DNA of 63,739 bases from RGIG2134 sp964461115. GTDB taxonomy: Bacteria; Cyanobacteriota; Vampirovibrionia; Gastranaerophilales; Gastranaerophilaceae. The notes beneath the pieces are model-generated. The model was not told the DNA's origin and ran no database searches. It saw only the letters and a list, made by a program, of their open reading frames with translations. Where the stretch lies: positions 1-63,739 of the forward strand of contig CAYWSX010000013.1 of assembly GCA_964461115.1 (NCBI GenBank). Direction: 5' to 3'. The translations under genes were made by a program, and so were the position numbers. Shown piece by piece: positions 16,768-25,003 of this stretch (positions are counted from its first letter, which is position 1; each line of letters starts with the position of its first letter).

Positions 16768-17604
16768 TTACCACCTTTTCATAACCAATAAAAGAACATG
16801 ACTGAAAAAATTTATTTTGAATAAAATCTTTGCACTAATTCTATCACTGAATTCTTTTTTTGGCAAAAAATAAATTTGCAAATTGCATTTTTTAGAGATA
16901 TCATCCTCAAACACCAGATATTTGCGGAGTAAAACATCTTTTTTCCAGCTAAAAGCATAATGGTGCATTGCGACCGTATTGAGCCCTGCATATTCACAAA
17001 AATAGTCCGCAGGAAAAATTATTGAATTTTCCCCAAACTCGAACATCTCGTATCCCGAGATATCGTCCGCCATTGCGTGTTTTTCCCGAAAATATTTCCT
17101 TAAACGCGCAGTTATAGGCGAAAGGTCAAAAGTGCCATCAGGATTTTGAAAATCACCACCGCTATAAGTTTCCAAAATTTCGCCAACAAGATTAGAAGCT
17201 TTTTTCGCGCCAATTACACCACCCATAGGGGATACAAGCCCACCATAGTTTTCAAAACCGAGGAACACGTCAAAATTTAAAAAAGCATCGAAATCTGAGA
17301 AAATTTCCTCATCCGTATCCAGATATATCCCGCCAAAGTCGTACAGAACTTTAAAACGCGCATAATCAGACGCGAAAGCCCATTTTTCATTTTCAAAAGC
17401 AGATTTAAAATAGCTGTTGTCGAACAAGCCGCGGTGCGAATCGTTCCACTCCATGATTTCGTAGTCCGGCAAAAATTTCCGCCAAGACGCTATACACTTC
17501 TGCACGATTTCGGGTTTTTCCGCGCCGCCAAACCAGCAGTAGTGGATAATTTTAGGGATTTTTTCCGAATCGGACAACGCTAAGCTCCAACTTTGTTCCG
17601 CCAT
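16768..17604 (-). CDS. DXD glycosyltransferase (GT32 / capsular-polysaccharide type)
   Basis: Transfers a nucleotide-activated sugar to a surface glycan. 278 residues: IPKIIHYCWFGG (about 16-27), SWRKFLPDYEIMEWND (about 41-56), WAFASDYARFKVLYDFGGIY (about 75-94) followed at once by LDTDEEIF with the catalytic D-x-D, which together are the GT32 Gly_transf_sug signature. Length is normal. It starts 12 bases after aroF with AGGCGGG as ribosome binding site and is co-transcribed. Donor and acceptor cannot be read from sequence. Confidence 0.9.
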   Translation of the reverse strand: MAEQSWSLALSDSEKIPKIIHYCWFGGAEKPEIVQKCIASWRKFLPDYEIMEWNDSHRGLFDNSYFKSAFENEKWAFASDYARFKVLYDFGGIYLDTDEEIFSDFDAFLNFDVFLGFENYGGLVSPMGGVIGAKKASNLVGEILETYSGGDFQNPDGTFDLSPITARLRKYFREKHAMADDISGYEMFEFGENSIIFPADYFCEYAGLNTVAMHHYAFSWKKDVLLRKYLVFEDDISKKCNLQIYFLPKKEFSDRISAKILFKINFFSHVLLLVMKRW

Positions 17605-17616
17605 ACCCGCCTGGGG

Positions 17617-18672
17617 CTAGACACAGGCTTTCGCTTCTTTTTCGGCTTTGTTATCATATTCAATTCTACCGATAAGCTTGTTGATACGGCGTTGAACATC
17701 CTTGAACTGTTCGATAGACAAACTTTGAGCCCCGTCAGATGACGCATGGTCAGGGTCGTGGTGAACTTCAACCATTATGCCGTTAGCGCCTGCAACCAGC
17801 GCCGATTTAGCCATCGGTTCGATGAGATATCTGCGTCCGCAGCCGTGGCTTGGGTCTGCAATAATCGGAAGGTGCGAGTATTTTTTAATAATCGGAATAG
17901 CCGCAACATCAAGCACGTTGCGGGAGTACGTGGAGTCTAATCCCTTAACCCCGCGCTCACAAAGGATTACGTTTTGGTTGCCGTTGCACATAATATGTTC
18001 CGCCGCGAGCAAAAATTCACGAATAGACGCAGCAGGACCGCGTTTGAGAAGAACAGGCTTGTTGCACTTACCGACAGCTTTTAAAAGTTTGAAGTTCTGC
18101 ATGTTTCGCGCGCCGACCTGAATCAAATCCGCGTACTCAAGAATGAGCGGCAAATCAAGCGTATCCATTACTTCGGTAACAACGAGCATGCCTGTTTTTT
18201 CGCCCGCCTCTTTGAGGTAAACAAGCGCTTTTTCCTCCAAGCCTTGGAATTCGTAAGGAGAAGTGCGCGGCTTAAAAGCGCCGCCGCGAAGGAATTGGCA
18301 GCCCATCTCTTTGCCCGCCTGAGCAACACGCATAAGCCCGTCAAAATCCTGCTCGACAGAGCACGGCCCGACCATCATAACAGGTTTTTCGAGCCCGCCG
18401 ACTTTCACGCCGTTAGGAAACTCGATTACGCTGTCATCAGGGCAGCTCTCGCGCGAAGCAAGCTTAAACGGCTCCTGAATCAGTTTTACTTCTCTGACAC
18501 CCTCGTAGGACGCCAAAGAGTCAGGGTTTACAAGCCTTCTGTCTCCGATAGCCGCAATTACCGTCATGACCTCGCCTTCGTTCAAGACTATCTTAAAACC
18601 CTTTGCCTCAAGGATTTTGACCATTCTGTCAATCTGCTCGCGGGTCGCCTTCGGTTCCATTACAACTATCAT
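17617..18672 (-). CDS. aroF: 3-deoxy-7-phosphoheptulonate (DAHP) synthase, type I-beta with N-terminal ferredoxin-like domain
   Basis: Condenses phosphoenolpyruvate and erythrose 4-phosphate in the first step of the shikimate pathway. 351 residues: an ACT-like regulatory domain (1-70, VVMEPKATREQIDRMVKILE), then a TIM barrel with VGPCSVE (about 102), RGGAFKPRTSPYEFQG (about 130), QVGARNMQNF (about 185), KRGPAASIREF (about 208), ADPSHGCGRR (about 273) and VEVHHDP (about 304). The start is fixed by AGGAGG, 4 bases before the ATG at 18672; a longer frame to 18702 lacks a ribosome binding site. The regulatory domain predicts feedback control by an aromatic amino acid, as in Thermotoga-type enzymes. 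Confidence 0.96.
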   Translation of the reverse strand: MIVVMEPKATREQIDRMVKILEAKGFKIVLNEGEVMTVIAAIGDRRLVNPDSLASYEGVREVKLIQEPFKLASRESCPDDSVIEFPNGVKVGGLEKPVMMVGPCSVEQDFDGLMRVAQAGKEMGCQFLRGGAFKPRTSPYEFQGLEEKALVYLKEAGEKTGMLVVTEVMDTLDLPLILEYADLIQVGARNMQNFKLLKAVGKCNKPVLLKRGPAASIREFLLAAEHIMCNGNQNVILCERGVKGLDSTYSRNVLDVAAIPIIKKYSHLPIIADPSHGCGRRYLIEPMAKSALVAGANGIMVEVHHDPDHASSDGAQSLSIEQFKDVQRRINKLIGRIEYDNKAEKEAKACV

Positions 18673-18814
18673 AAATTCCTCCTCATTATTAAAAACAAAC
18701 ACTTACGAGTATTCTAGAACTTTTTTTGACAAAATGCAAGACGTTATCAGAATTTTCGCTGAGAACAAATCGTCAAGCAGGTCTGGCTATTGCATAAAAA
18801 GCCGTTACCCTACG

Positions 18815-19115
18815 CGTCATCCTGAATTTATTTCAGGATCTGTACAACGCAGTAGTTTGGCAGGAAATAGTTAGAGCTGATGTGAAGGAAAAAGATCCTG
18901 AAATAAATTCAGGATGACAGTCTATGGCAAAACGCAAAGAGCGATCCGTCATTCTGAGTGTCTTTCTCAATCTCCACGTCATTCTGACGGAACGCAGTGA
19001 CGGAAGAATCTGCTGCTTTTTACGTCGGACGCCTTTATTAGATTCTTCGCCCTAAAGGGCTCTGAATGACGGCGGGGCGAAGTGTTCAGAATGACGGGGA
19101 GAGCTAGGCTCAGAA
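18815..19115. repeat. Dispersed palindromic repeats, families C and A
   Basis: C halves (GTCATCCTGAATTTATTTCAGG near 18818, ATCCTGAAATAAATTCAGG near 18895), the linker as TCTATGGCAAAACG, then family-A units to 19115. The last copy reaches the 3' end of the minus-strand gene that stops at 19110. Confidence 0.88.
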
Positions 19116-20855
19116 TGAAATGTCCAATCCAAATAAACGAGCTTTGGATACAACACCAGCTTCAAGGCAGCTCTGCTTATATTCCGGCCTTTCTGCAAAC
19201 CTCGAATGGATATCTTTTTTAAATGTCTCATTATTAAAAATTTTATTTTTAAGTTCATCTGAAATCTTAATATTTGCAACAGCGTCATCAGCAGACCCGG
19301 CTCTTATATTGCTTTCACAGAATATTTTCGTGTAATACAATTCTAAAAGCTGAGAGTCGGCCGTTTTGCTCTGCTCTAGATACTTGATATAGCTCTCTGT
19401 GTTCTCGCCCAATAGCTTTTTCAAACGGTCAAGCTCAATAGAGGTAAGTAAAACCTTCTTTGCATTTTCTTGTCGCGTCTTAAATGACGCAAGAGCATCT
19501 GGATTATTCATAATCTTCTGCGTAGGCACAGCGATTGCAGTTGCTTCATCGTAATTACGAGCAAAAAGAGTAGTCTCAATGCTTGCTTGTCTCTGTGTAA
19601 ACGCTTGATAAATATCATCAGGCTCAACACCGGCTTTTGCCAGCTTCACCATTTTCTCAAATACAATCCCAGCACGCACCAACTCGTGCTTATTCTGCAA
19701 ATCTGGCACTTCTTGGATAAGCTCATTGAAAGCCTTAATATACAAAGCGTCAAATATAATGGCTTTATCTTGAGACAAAGAGGCTCTTTTCAACAGATTA
19801 TCTACGGCCTTCTCCGCAGCGTTAAAATGCGGACTCAAATACTCTAAAGTTTGAAGCGGTTTCACGTTTAACGATTTTTCGAGCGAATGCTGAATATTAT
19901 AGGCGGATACCTCTAGGGGATTGTCCACATATTTAACTTTTTCGGCAAAATTATCAAACACCCCAACTAGTTCATTCTCACTTCTGTTCAGATAATCATT
20001 AAGAGCCTTTTGGTAATGCTGGGCATCAAAATCTTTTATATCCGCGTTTTCAGACGCTTTTTGCCAAAACTCTTTGTTAAAAACACATTTTTTCCCGCTA
20101 TAATCAAGAAACTTTTTTTCGTCAAGACCGGCAAAAATCTTTTCATACTCATCAACACCTATACTTTTACACAATTTTGCAGCCTTATCAAAATGGTCAA
20201 GTTCATGTCTCACTAATACCGCTAACGCCTGAGGAGAAAGTGAATTAAGCAATTCTTTGTTAAAAGAAACTTCCCCCGTTAAATAATTCATTCCGCCTTG
20301 AATGCCGGATCGTAAATCGTCAACAAATTTGACATTTATCAGATTAGTATCATATCCCAGCTCTTTCAAGAAAATATCTTTAATTTTATTCGCGTTTTCC
20401 GCTGTGCTAACCGTTAATGCGTTTATTTCATCAACAACTTTTGAGTTGGCGTACTCGGAAATGCTGCCATAGTGCGAAGGCATTATAACATCATCCGTCT
20501 CAGGTGCAGGGGAATCTTTCGGCTGTGTGGGCTTATGCCCGGCGGCGTCTTCTGCATTAGCGGCAACTTTCTCTGTTTTTGCAGCAGCTGGTTCGGCGGT
20601 TTCACCAACCTTTGACACGGTCTGTTCTGCGCCTTCTTTAAGGGTTTTGCCTGCTTTGCTCAGGTTTTTTACAACGATACAAGCCGTCGTGATTGCCGCA
20701 AGCGCCCCGAGCCCAATCATTATCTTCTCCGAGCCGGACATTCCGTTTTTTTCTTCAATATTTTCGGCAATAGAAGCAGTTTCAGGCTTTTCAGGCAAAG
20801 TTTGAGTGACATTCTGCCTAAAAGCTATATTGTTTATCGAATTTATTTCGCCCAC
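19110..20855 (-). CDS. Membrane-anchored protein with a zinc-metallopeptidase-like HELDH motif
   Basis: No family recognised. From a GTG at 20855 (AGGGGA 6 bases upstream; a TTG at 20876 is less likely) the protein has 581 residues: short N-terminus (GEINSINNIAFRQN), one membrane segment (about 44-66, IMIGLGALAAITTACIVV), an Ala/Glu/Lys-rich linker (70-135), then a globular region with LVRHELDHFDKAAKL (about 217). HExxH-type motifs at the end of a hydrophobic helix are typical of zinc metallopeptidases (gluzincins/metzincins), and YLTGEVSFNKELLNSLSPQA before it fits that fold. No third zinc ligand could be assigned. The rest (about 240-580) is helical. Transcribed alone. Proteolytic activity is inference. 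Confidence 0.75.
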   Translation of the reverse strand: MGEINSINNIAFRQNVTQTLPEKPETASIAENIEEKNGMSGSEKIMIGLGALAAITTACIVVKNLSKAGKTLKEGAEQTVSKVGETAEPAAAKTEKVAANAEDAAGHKPTQPKDSPAPETDDVIMPSHYGSISEYANSKVVDEINALTVSTAENANKIKDIFLKELGYDTNLINVKFVDDLRSGIQGGMNYLTGEVSFNKELLNSLSPQALAVLVRHELDHFDKAAKLCKSIGVDEYEKIFAGLDEKKFLDYSGKKCVFNKEFWQKASENADIKDFDAQHYQKALNDYLNRSENELVGVFDNFAEKVKYVDNPLEVSAYNIQHSLEKSLNVKPLQTLEYLSPHFNAAEKAVDNLLKRASLSQDKAIIFDALYIKAFNELIQEVPDLQNKHELVRAGIVFEKMVKLAKAGVEPDDIYQAFTQRQASIETTLFARNYDEATAIAVPTQKIMNNPDALASFKTRQENAKKVLLTSIELDRLKKLLGENTESYIKYLEQSKTADSQLLELYYTKIFCESNIRAGSADDAVANIKISDELKNKIFNNETFKKDIHSRFAERPEYKQSCLEAGVVSKARLFGLDISF

Positions 20856-20962
20856 AGCTATTCCCCTACCATTCAAGTTTCTAACTTATAAAAAACTTAT
20901 GGATTTAAAAAATTGCGCACGATCTATACGAAAAATTTAAAAAACTTTACATATCCGTCAAA

Positions 20963-20990
20963 TTGTCGGTGAATTACTCTTCACCGACAA
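20963..20990. repeat. Perfect 11-bp inverted repeat TTGTCGGTGAA / TTCACCGACAA
   Basis: Arms 20963-20973 and 20980-20990 around TTACTC. There is no T-run on either side, so it is not a terminator. Its core TTGTCGGTGA recurs inverted at 21361-21376 and resembles the core of the 22-bp repeats at 21272. Confidence 0.8.
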
Positions 20991-21271
20991 ACTTTCTCAT
21001 ATAAAATTTTTTTCGGGAGGAAACTTTCAATTTTATGATTTTGAAGTGCCGTTTTTAAGTTTTTGATTAGCGCATGCAGGAGCCCCGTGAGGAAGACTTT
21101 TTATTTTTTGCACCTCTTTTATCTTGGGAGGGTCAAAACTCATGTTCCCGAGCCTCTCATCCATGGGAAAATTCATATTGAACAGAAATTGAAATTCAAA
21201 AAAGAGAAAAAAAGAAATTTTTTAAAATTTTTGTTATTTATTTGTTATTTATTTGTTATTAGTTTGTTTGT

Positions 21272-21359
21272 GAGAACAAATGACGGTGTATAGGAGAACA
21301 AATGTCGGTTCGTAGGAGAACGATTGTCTGTCCTAATAAGAACAAATGTCCGTGAACAA
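21272..21359 (+). repeat. Four tandem 22-bp iteron-like repeats next to an AT-rich tract
   Basis: Units at 21272, 21294, 21316 and 21338, each exactly 22 bases, consensus GAGAACAAATGTCGGT followed by six variable bases ending near TAG; units 1, 2 and 4 are close, unit 3 is degenerate. Immediately before (about 21215-21268) lies an AT-rich stretch with repeated TTTGTTATTTA. The gap 20991-21271 has no convincing gene, and 21377-21420 nothing. The layout is that of an iteron-type origin, or of transposase-binding repeats at the end of a lost element. Confidence 0.8.
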
Positions 21360-21419
21360 TAAATCACCGACAAATTGACGATACGAATCAGAATCAACCA
21401 TGTATCTCAGGCCCACCTG

Positions 21420-21930
21420 TTGTCATGCTGAGCTTGTTTCAGCAGCTATTAAAGATCGAGACTTTTTTGAATTTAAAACCGGGCTACGAATTGTAAAGAT
21501 GCTGAAACAAGTTCAGAATGACGGCTCCCTCTAATCTTTTTCAATATCCCCGTCATTCTGACGGAACGCAGTGACGGAAGAATCTTTCCTCCTCAATCTA
21601 CACGTCATTCTGATTGAGCGCAGCGATTGAAGAATCTGCTGCTTTTTGCGCCGGGCGATTTAGATTCTTCGGGTCTTACCCTCAGAATGACGGGGAGTAG
21701 GACGCCTTAAGATTCTTACCCTCAAGGGGTACCCTCCCTTCTAAAGTTCGGTAAACCTCACTAAGAAGAAGAGCTGTCGCCTTACCCTCAGAATGACAGG
21801 AAGTGAGGTGCATTTAGATTCTTCACCCTGAAGGGTTCAGAATGACGGCGGGGCGATGGGCTCATAATGACGGACGGGGGTCAGAATGACGGTGAAGAGA
21901 TAGGCTCAGAAGACGAATGAATCGCGTCCG
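21420..21930. repeat. Dispersed palindromic repeats, families C, A and B
   Basis: A C-like pair (TCATGCTGAGCTTGTTTCAG / GCTGAAACAAGTTCAGAATG), at least three family-A units, and a family-B segment (GGTACCCTCCCTTCTAAAG ... AAGAAGAGCTGTC, about 21727-21778). This is one of the longest repeat blocks here. Confidence 0.88.
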
Positions 21931-21947
21931 GAATGGCGGGAAACGAT

Positions 21948-22565
21948 CTACGCCAGCGTGAGAACGTCCAGCCCTTTATAATTAAAAAGAACTCCCGATT
22001 TGTTTTGCTCGGAAATCTTATGCGCCATAATCCCACCCAAAATAGCCTCCAACTGCGATACAGGAAGCATATTCGACGGAAGTTCGCTCATTCCGTATTC
22101 CGTGCGCAAAATATTCTGCAAAAACTTGCAGTCATGCGGCGAACGACTCTTGAACATTCCGCTCAGGCGCAGTTTCATTTTTATATCCGAAATATCGTAA
22201 CGAAAAACGTCAAATCCCTGCTCTTTCAGCTTGGAAAGCAAATCCGCACCGCGCGACGAAAATCTCTCCTGCCAGCCCTCGACATTTCTTATGTTGCCCG
22301 TTGTCTGCACAAGCTGGTAGCGTTTTGAGTAAAGTTTCCATTTGTTGTTAAGCATAGTCGGGTCGTCAGCAAGCGAAACCACGATTATAGCGTCGTCTTT
22401 ACCGTACATGTTCTCCAAAAAGAACGAAATATCGTCAATCGTATAAAGTTTGTCCAGCGTGGTAATATTCAGGTTTTTGTCTAAAATTGCAACGCCCGTG
22501 TCGTTTGTAGACTGGCTGCCGAGTGAAATCCCGACAAAAGTCTGCTTGGTTGAAAAATCTCTCAT
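21948..22565 (-). CDS. RNase H-fold, DUF429-like protein of unknown function
   Basis: 205 residues. It opens with FVGISLGSQSTNDTGVAILD (about 10-29), the first strand-turn-strand of an RNase H/ASKHA-like fold with an acidic end, then DDAIIVVSLADDPTML (about 57-72), which could supply a second acidic residue, and a conserved-looking C-terminal helix (LPVSQLEAILGGIMAHKI). This recalls DUF429 predicted nucleases, but the match is by eye and weak. It is a single-gene unit flanked by repeat blocks. No good ribosome binding site: TAGAGTT immediately precedes the ATG. Function unassigned. Confidence 0.7.
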   Translation of the reverse strand: MRDFSTKQTFVGISLGSQSTNDTGVAILDKNLNITTLDKLYTIDDISFFLENMYGKDDAIIVVSLADDPTMLNNKWKLYSKRYQLVQTTGNIRNVEGWQERFSSRGADLLSKLKEQGFDVFRYDISDIKMKLRLSGMFKSRSPHDCKFLQNILRTEYGMSELPSNMLPVSQLEAILGGIMAHKISEQNKSGVLFNYKGLDVLTLA

Positions 22566-22615
22566 AACTCTACGCTACACTACATGCGCGTTCAAGTCAA
22601 ATAGCTTAATCCATA

Positions 22616-22845
22616 CGCGTCATTCTGAGTGAGCAAAGCGATGACAGCTCCTCTTCTTAGTTCGGCGTGCCGAACCTTAGAATGGAAGGTACCCCCTGAG
22701 GGTAAGAATCTTTCTTTTTCAATCTACTCGTCATTCTGACGGAACGCAGTGACGGAAGAATCTGCTGCATTTCACGTCGGACGCTTTTAGATTCTTCACC
22801 CTGAAGGGTTCAGAATGACGGCGGGGCGATGGGGTCAGAATGACG
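22616..22845. repeat. Dispersed palindromic repeats, families A and B
   Basis: GTCATTCTGAGTGAGCAAAG, then a family-B segment (GACAGCTCCTCTTCTTAG ... GGAAGGTACCCC, about 22642-22692) in reverse orientation to the one near 21750, then a family-A unit. Nothing else is seen in the gap. Confidence 0.88.
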
Positions 22846-22898
22846 GTAAGTGGGGAGTTTTCATTCGCTTAACGTTAGAAATCCCTATACCGCTTGGA

Positions 22899-24581
22899 CT
22901 AAGACATTTCGCTGTTGATTTTGTTTTTATATTTTGTAGTTCCTGTAAGCCAGTATCCGTTTGTGCCGTTAGGGTCGTTTGCAGCACCGACAGGACAGTA
23001 TTTTGGCTGGATTTTCGCAAGCGTGTCACGCCCTTGATTATAATAGTTACGTTTAAGGTTGGAAGCCATTTTTCTCAAGCCGTCTTCCAGCGAGTCAAAC
23101 TGCTGTAACTGCATAGCATTTGGCCCACACATAAGACCGCCGGGGTTGTTTTTCGTTCTTAAAGCGTTGCTTGTGCCGCCGCCTGTCTCAAGCGCTATAA
23201 TCGCTGCAAAATCATCGGCAGGAATCCCGTATTCATCCGCAACTTGTGCAATCAGGTCGCCTTTTCCATCCAATGCGCCGCCTTTTTTCATTATAGAGTC
23301 AATTGCAGAGCCGACTTGACCTGCTTTGCCGCGTGATGTGCCCTGTTTTTCATTAAGGCTTGTACGCTCCGCACGCTTTGCCTCAAGTTGTTTTTCAAGC
23401 TCTTGAAGCGATTTATCGCCATCTGCTTTAATAACGACAACATTTTTATCAACCTCAACTTTTGCAGCTTGAAGTGCTTTTACCTGCTCGGCATAAGACG
23501 CGTCAGCCTTCGCGAGGTCATTTTCCAGATTAGTTTTTTCAGTTTGAAGCTTAGGAAGCTCGACAGTCTCCATTTTTTGCTTTTCAGCCTCTGCCTTTTG
23601 AAGTTCTGCCTCTTCTTTTTGAATTTTTGCTTCAAGGGCTTTTATTTCACCCTCAAGAACTGTTTTTCGCGCCGCATTTTTCGCGTCAGCAGCAGGATTG
23701 CCCGTGCTCACGCTCAAACCCGCAAGTTCATTCTTTTTATTCGCCAAAGAAGCCTTGTCTGTAGAAATACTGGATTTCAAACCGTCGATTTCTTTGCCTT
23801 TTGCCTCGATAGCTTTTTCTTTTTCATCAATCTCTTTTGACTTGGCGCTGATGTCTTCTTTCGCCTTTTTGACAGCCGCAGAGTCGTTTTCTTTAGCTTG
23901 TGTCAGTTCGGTTTCTTTCGCCTTATAGTCCTTTTCGGCTTCGTCAACTTTTTGTGCCGTTTGAGTTTTGACATCTTGAATTTGCTTTTCAATTTCTTTA
24001 ACATCTTTGTCAGATGTGTCTATTTTTTGGTCAAGAGTAGGTTCAGGCTTAGACGGTTTGCTATATACGCGTGAATTTCCCGCACCTGCCCTCATCTGAT
24101 TCATAGCACCGTACAAGTTTACATCAAAACCTTGGTTTTTATAAACATCCGCCTGGTCTTTCATCGCATTCACAAAGTCATTGAAAGCGTTTACGCCTTC
24201 TGCCGTGATATTTCCTTTTCCGTCGCCGAAACCGTTCATAAACTGTGCAAAAAGCTGCATTTCAGCATTATCGATATTTCCGTCGCCGTTAGTGTCGCAC
24301 ATGCCCGCAAGCTTTGCAACGTTGCCCAGTCCGCCGTTTTCCATAAAAATAGATACGGAATTATTCATCTTAGCCGCTTCTTCATTGTCAAGTTTGCCGT
24401 CACCGTTTATGTCAAAAGTTTTGGCAAAAATATTGAGATTTTTCGCCTGTTCTCCGACCAATCCGGCTTTGTCCGCCATACTCGCCAAATCTATGCCTTT
24501 TCCGGAGTCACCGGAACCGCTCTTCAAGATTGAAGCCAAGCCGTTTGCAATATTCGGTATAAGTGATAGGAAGGAACTCAA
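22899..24581 (-). CDS. EF-hand / coiled-coil / glucosaminidase-type peptidoglycan hydrolase
   Basis: 560 residues in three parts. (1) Two canonical EF-hand loops, DINGDGKLDNEE (57-68) and DTNGDGNIDNAE (96-107), predict Ca2+ binding. (2) A long Lys/Glu/Ala coiled coil (about 190-400). (3) A C-terminal domain like the Glucosaminidase/lysozyme-2 family (FlgJ C-terminus), with the putative catalytic Glu in IIALETGGGTSNALRTKNNP (about 464) and NYYNQGRDTLAKIQPKYCPV near the end. No Sec signal peptide is obvious; the N-terminus is an amphipathic helix. TTG start with GAGGA 9 bases upstream. A calcium-regulated cell-wall hydrolase, perhaps for an envelope-spanning machine, is inference. Confidence 0.82.
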   Translation of the reverse strand: MSSFLSLIPNIANGLASILKSGSGDSGKGIDLASMADKAGLVGEQAKNLNIFAKTFDINGDGKLDNEEAAKMNNSVSIFMENGGLGNVAKLAGMCDTNGDGNIDNAEMQLFAQFMNGFGDGKGNITAEGVNAFNDFVNAMKDQADVYKNQGFDVNLYGAMNQMRAGAGNSRVYSKPSKPEPTLDQKIDTSDKDVKEIEKQIQDVKTQTAQKVDEAEKDYKAKETELTQAKENDSAAVKKAKEDISAKSKEIDEKEKAIEAKGKEIDGLKSSISTDKASLANKKNELAGLSVSTGNPAADAKNAARKTVLEGEIKALEAKIQKEEAELQKAEAEKQKMETVELPKLQTEKTNLENDLAKADASYAEQVKALQAAKVEVDKNVVVIKADGDKSLQELEKQLEAKRAERTSLNEKQGTSRGKAGQVGSAIDSIMKKGGALDGKGDLIAQVADEYGIPADDFAAIIALETGGGTSNALRTKNNPGGLMCGPNAMQLQQFDSLEDGLRKMASNLKRNYYNQGRDTLAKIQPKYCPVGAANDPNGTNGYWLTGTTKYKNKINSEMS

Positions 24582-24699
24582 AATATAATCCTCATGAAAT
24601 CTCTGTATAATAATAAAGTTATTTCAAAAGTATATATTGCGTAAATACGAAGAAAATATTAAGGATTGTTAAGAAGAAATTTAATAATAAACATCCCGT

Positions 24700-24980
24700 C
24701 GTTCTGAGCAGTCGTGCACTTGGTTAAAAAACAACAGACACTCCGTCATTCTGAGCCCGCCAGTGTAAGAATCTCCCTTTCTCAATCTCCCCGTCATTCT
24801 GACGGAACGCAGTGACGGAAGAATCTGTTGCTTTTCGCGTCGGGCGCTTTAGATTCTTCGGGTCTTACCCTCAGAATGACGGGTAGTAAAGGGCTCAGAA
24901 TGACGGAGAGAAAATAGCGCAGAATGACGGGGGAGAAAACGGCTCAAGATGGGGAGTCGGGGCAGAATGACGGGGAGTAG
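24700..24980. repeat. Dispersed palindromic repeats, family A
   Basis: Several GTCATTCTGA/TCAGAATGACGG units, some truncated, end about 24 bases before the stop of the 25004 minus-strand gene. No gene is seen in the gap. Confidence 0.88.
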
Positions 24981-25003
24981 GGCGCTCTCAAATTGGTCGT
25001 ACA

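Noticed and set aside
21074..21181. 35-codon frame (MQEPREEDF...) between palindrome and iterons
   Set aside because: No ribosome binding site, unrelated composition, ends in AT-rich DNA; more likely a remnant or chance.
21272..21359. CRISPR array
   Set aside because: Period is exactly 22 with no unique spacers, and no cas gene is in the window.
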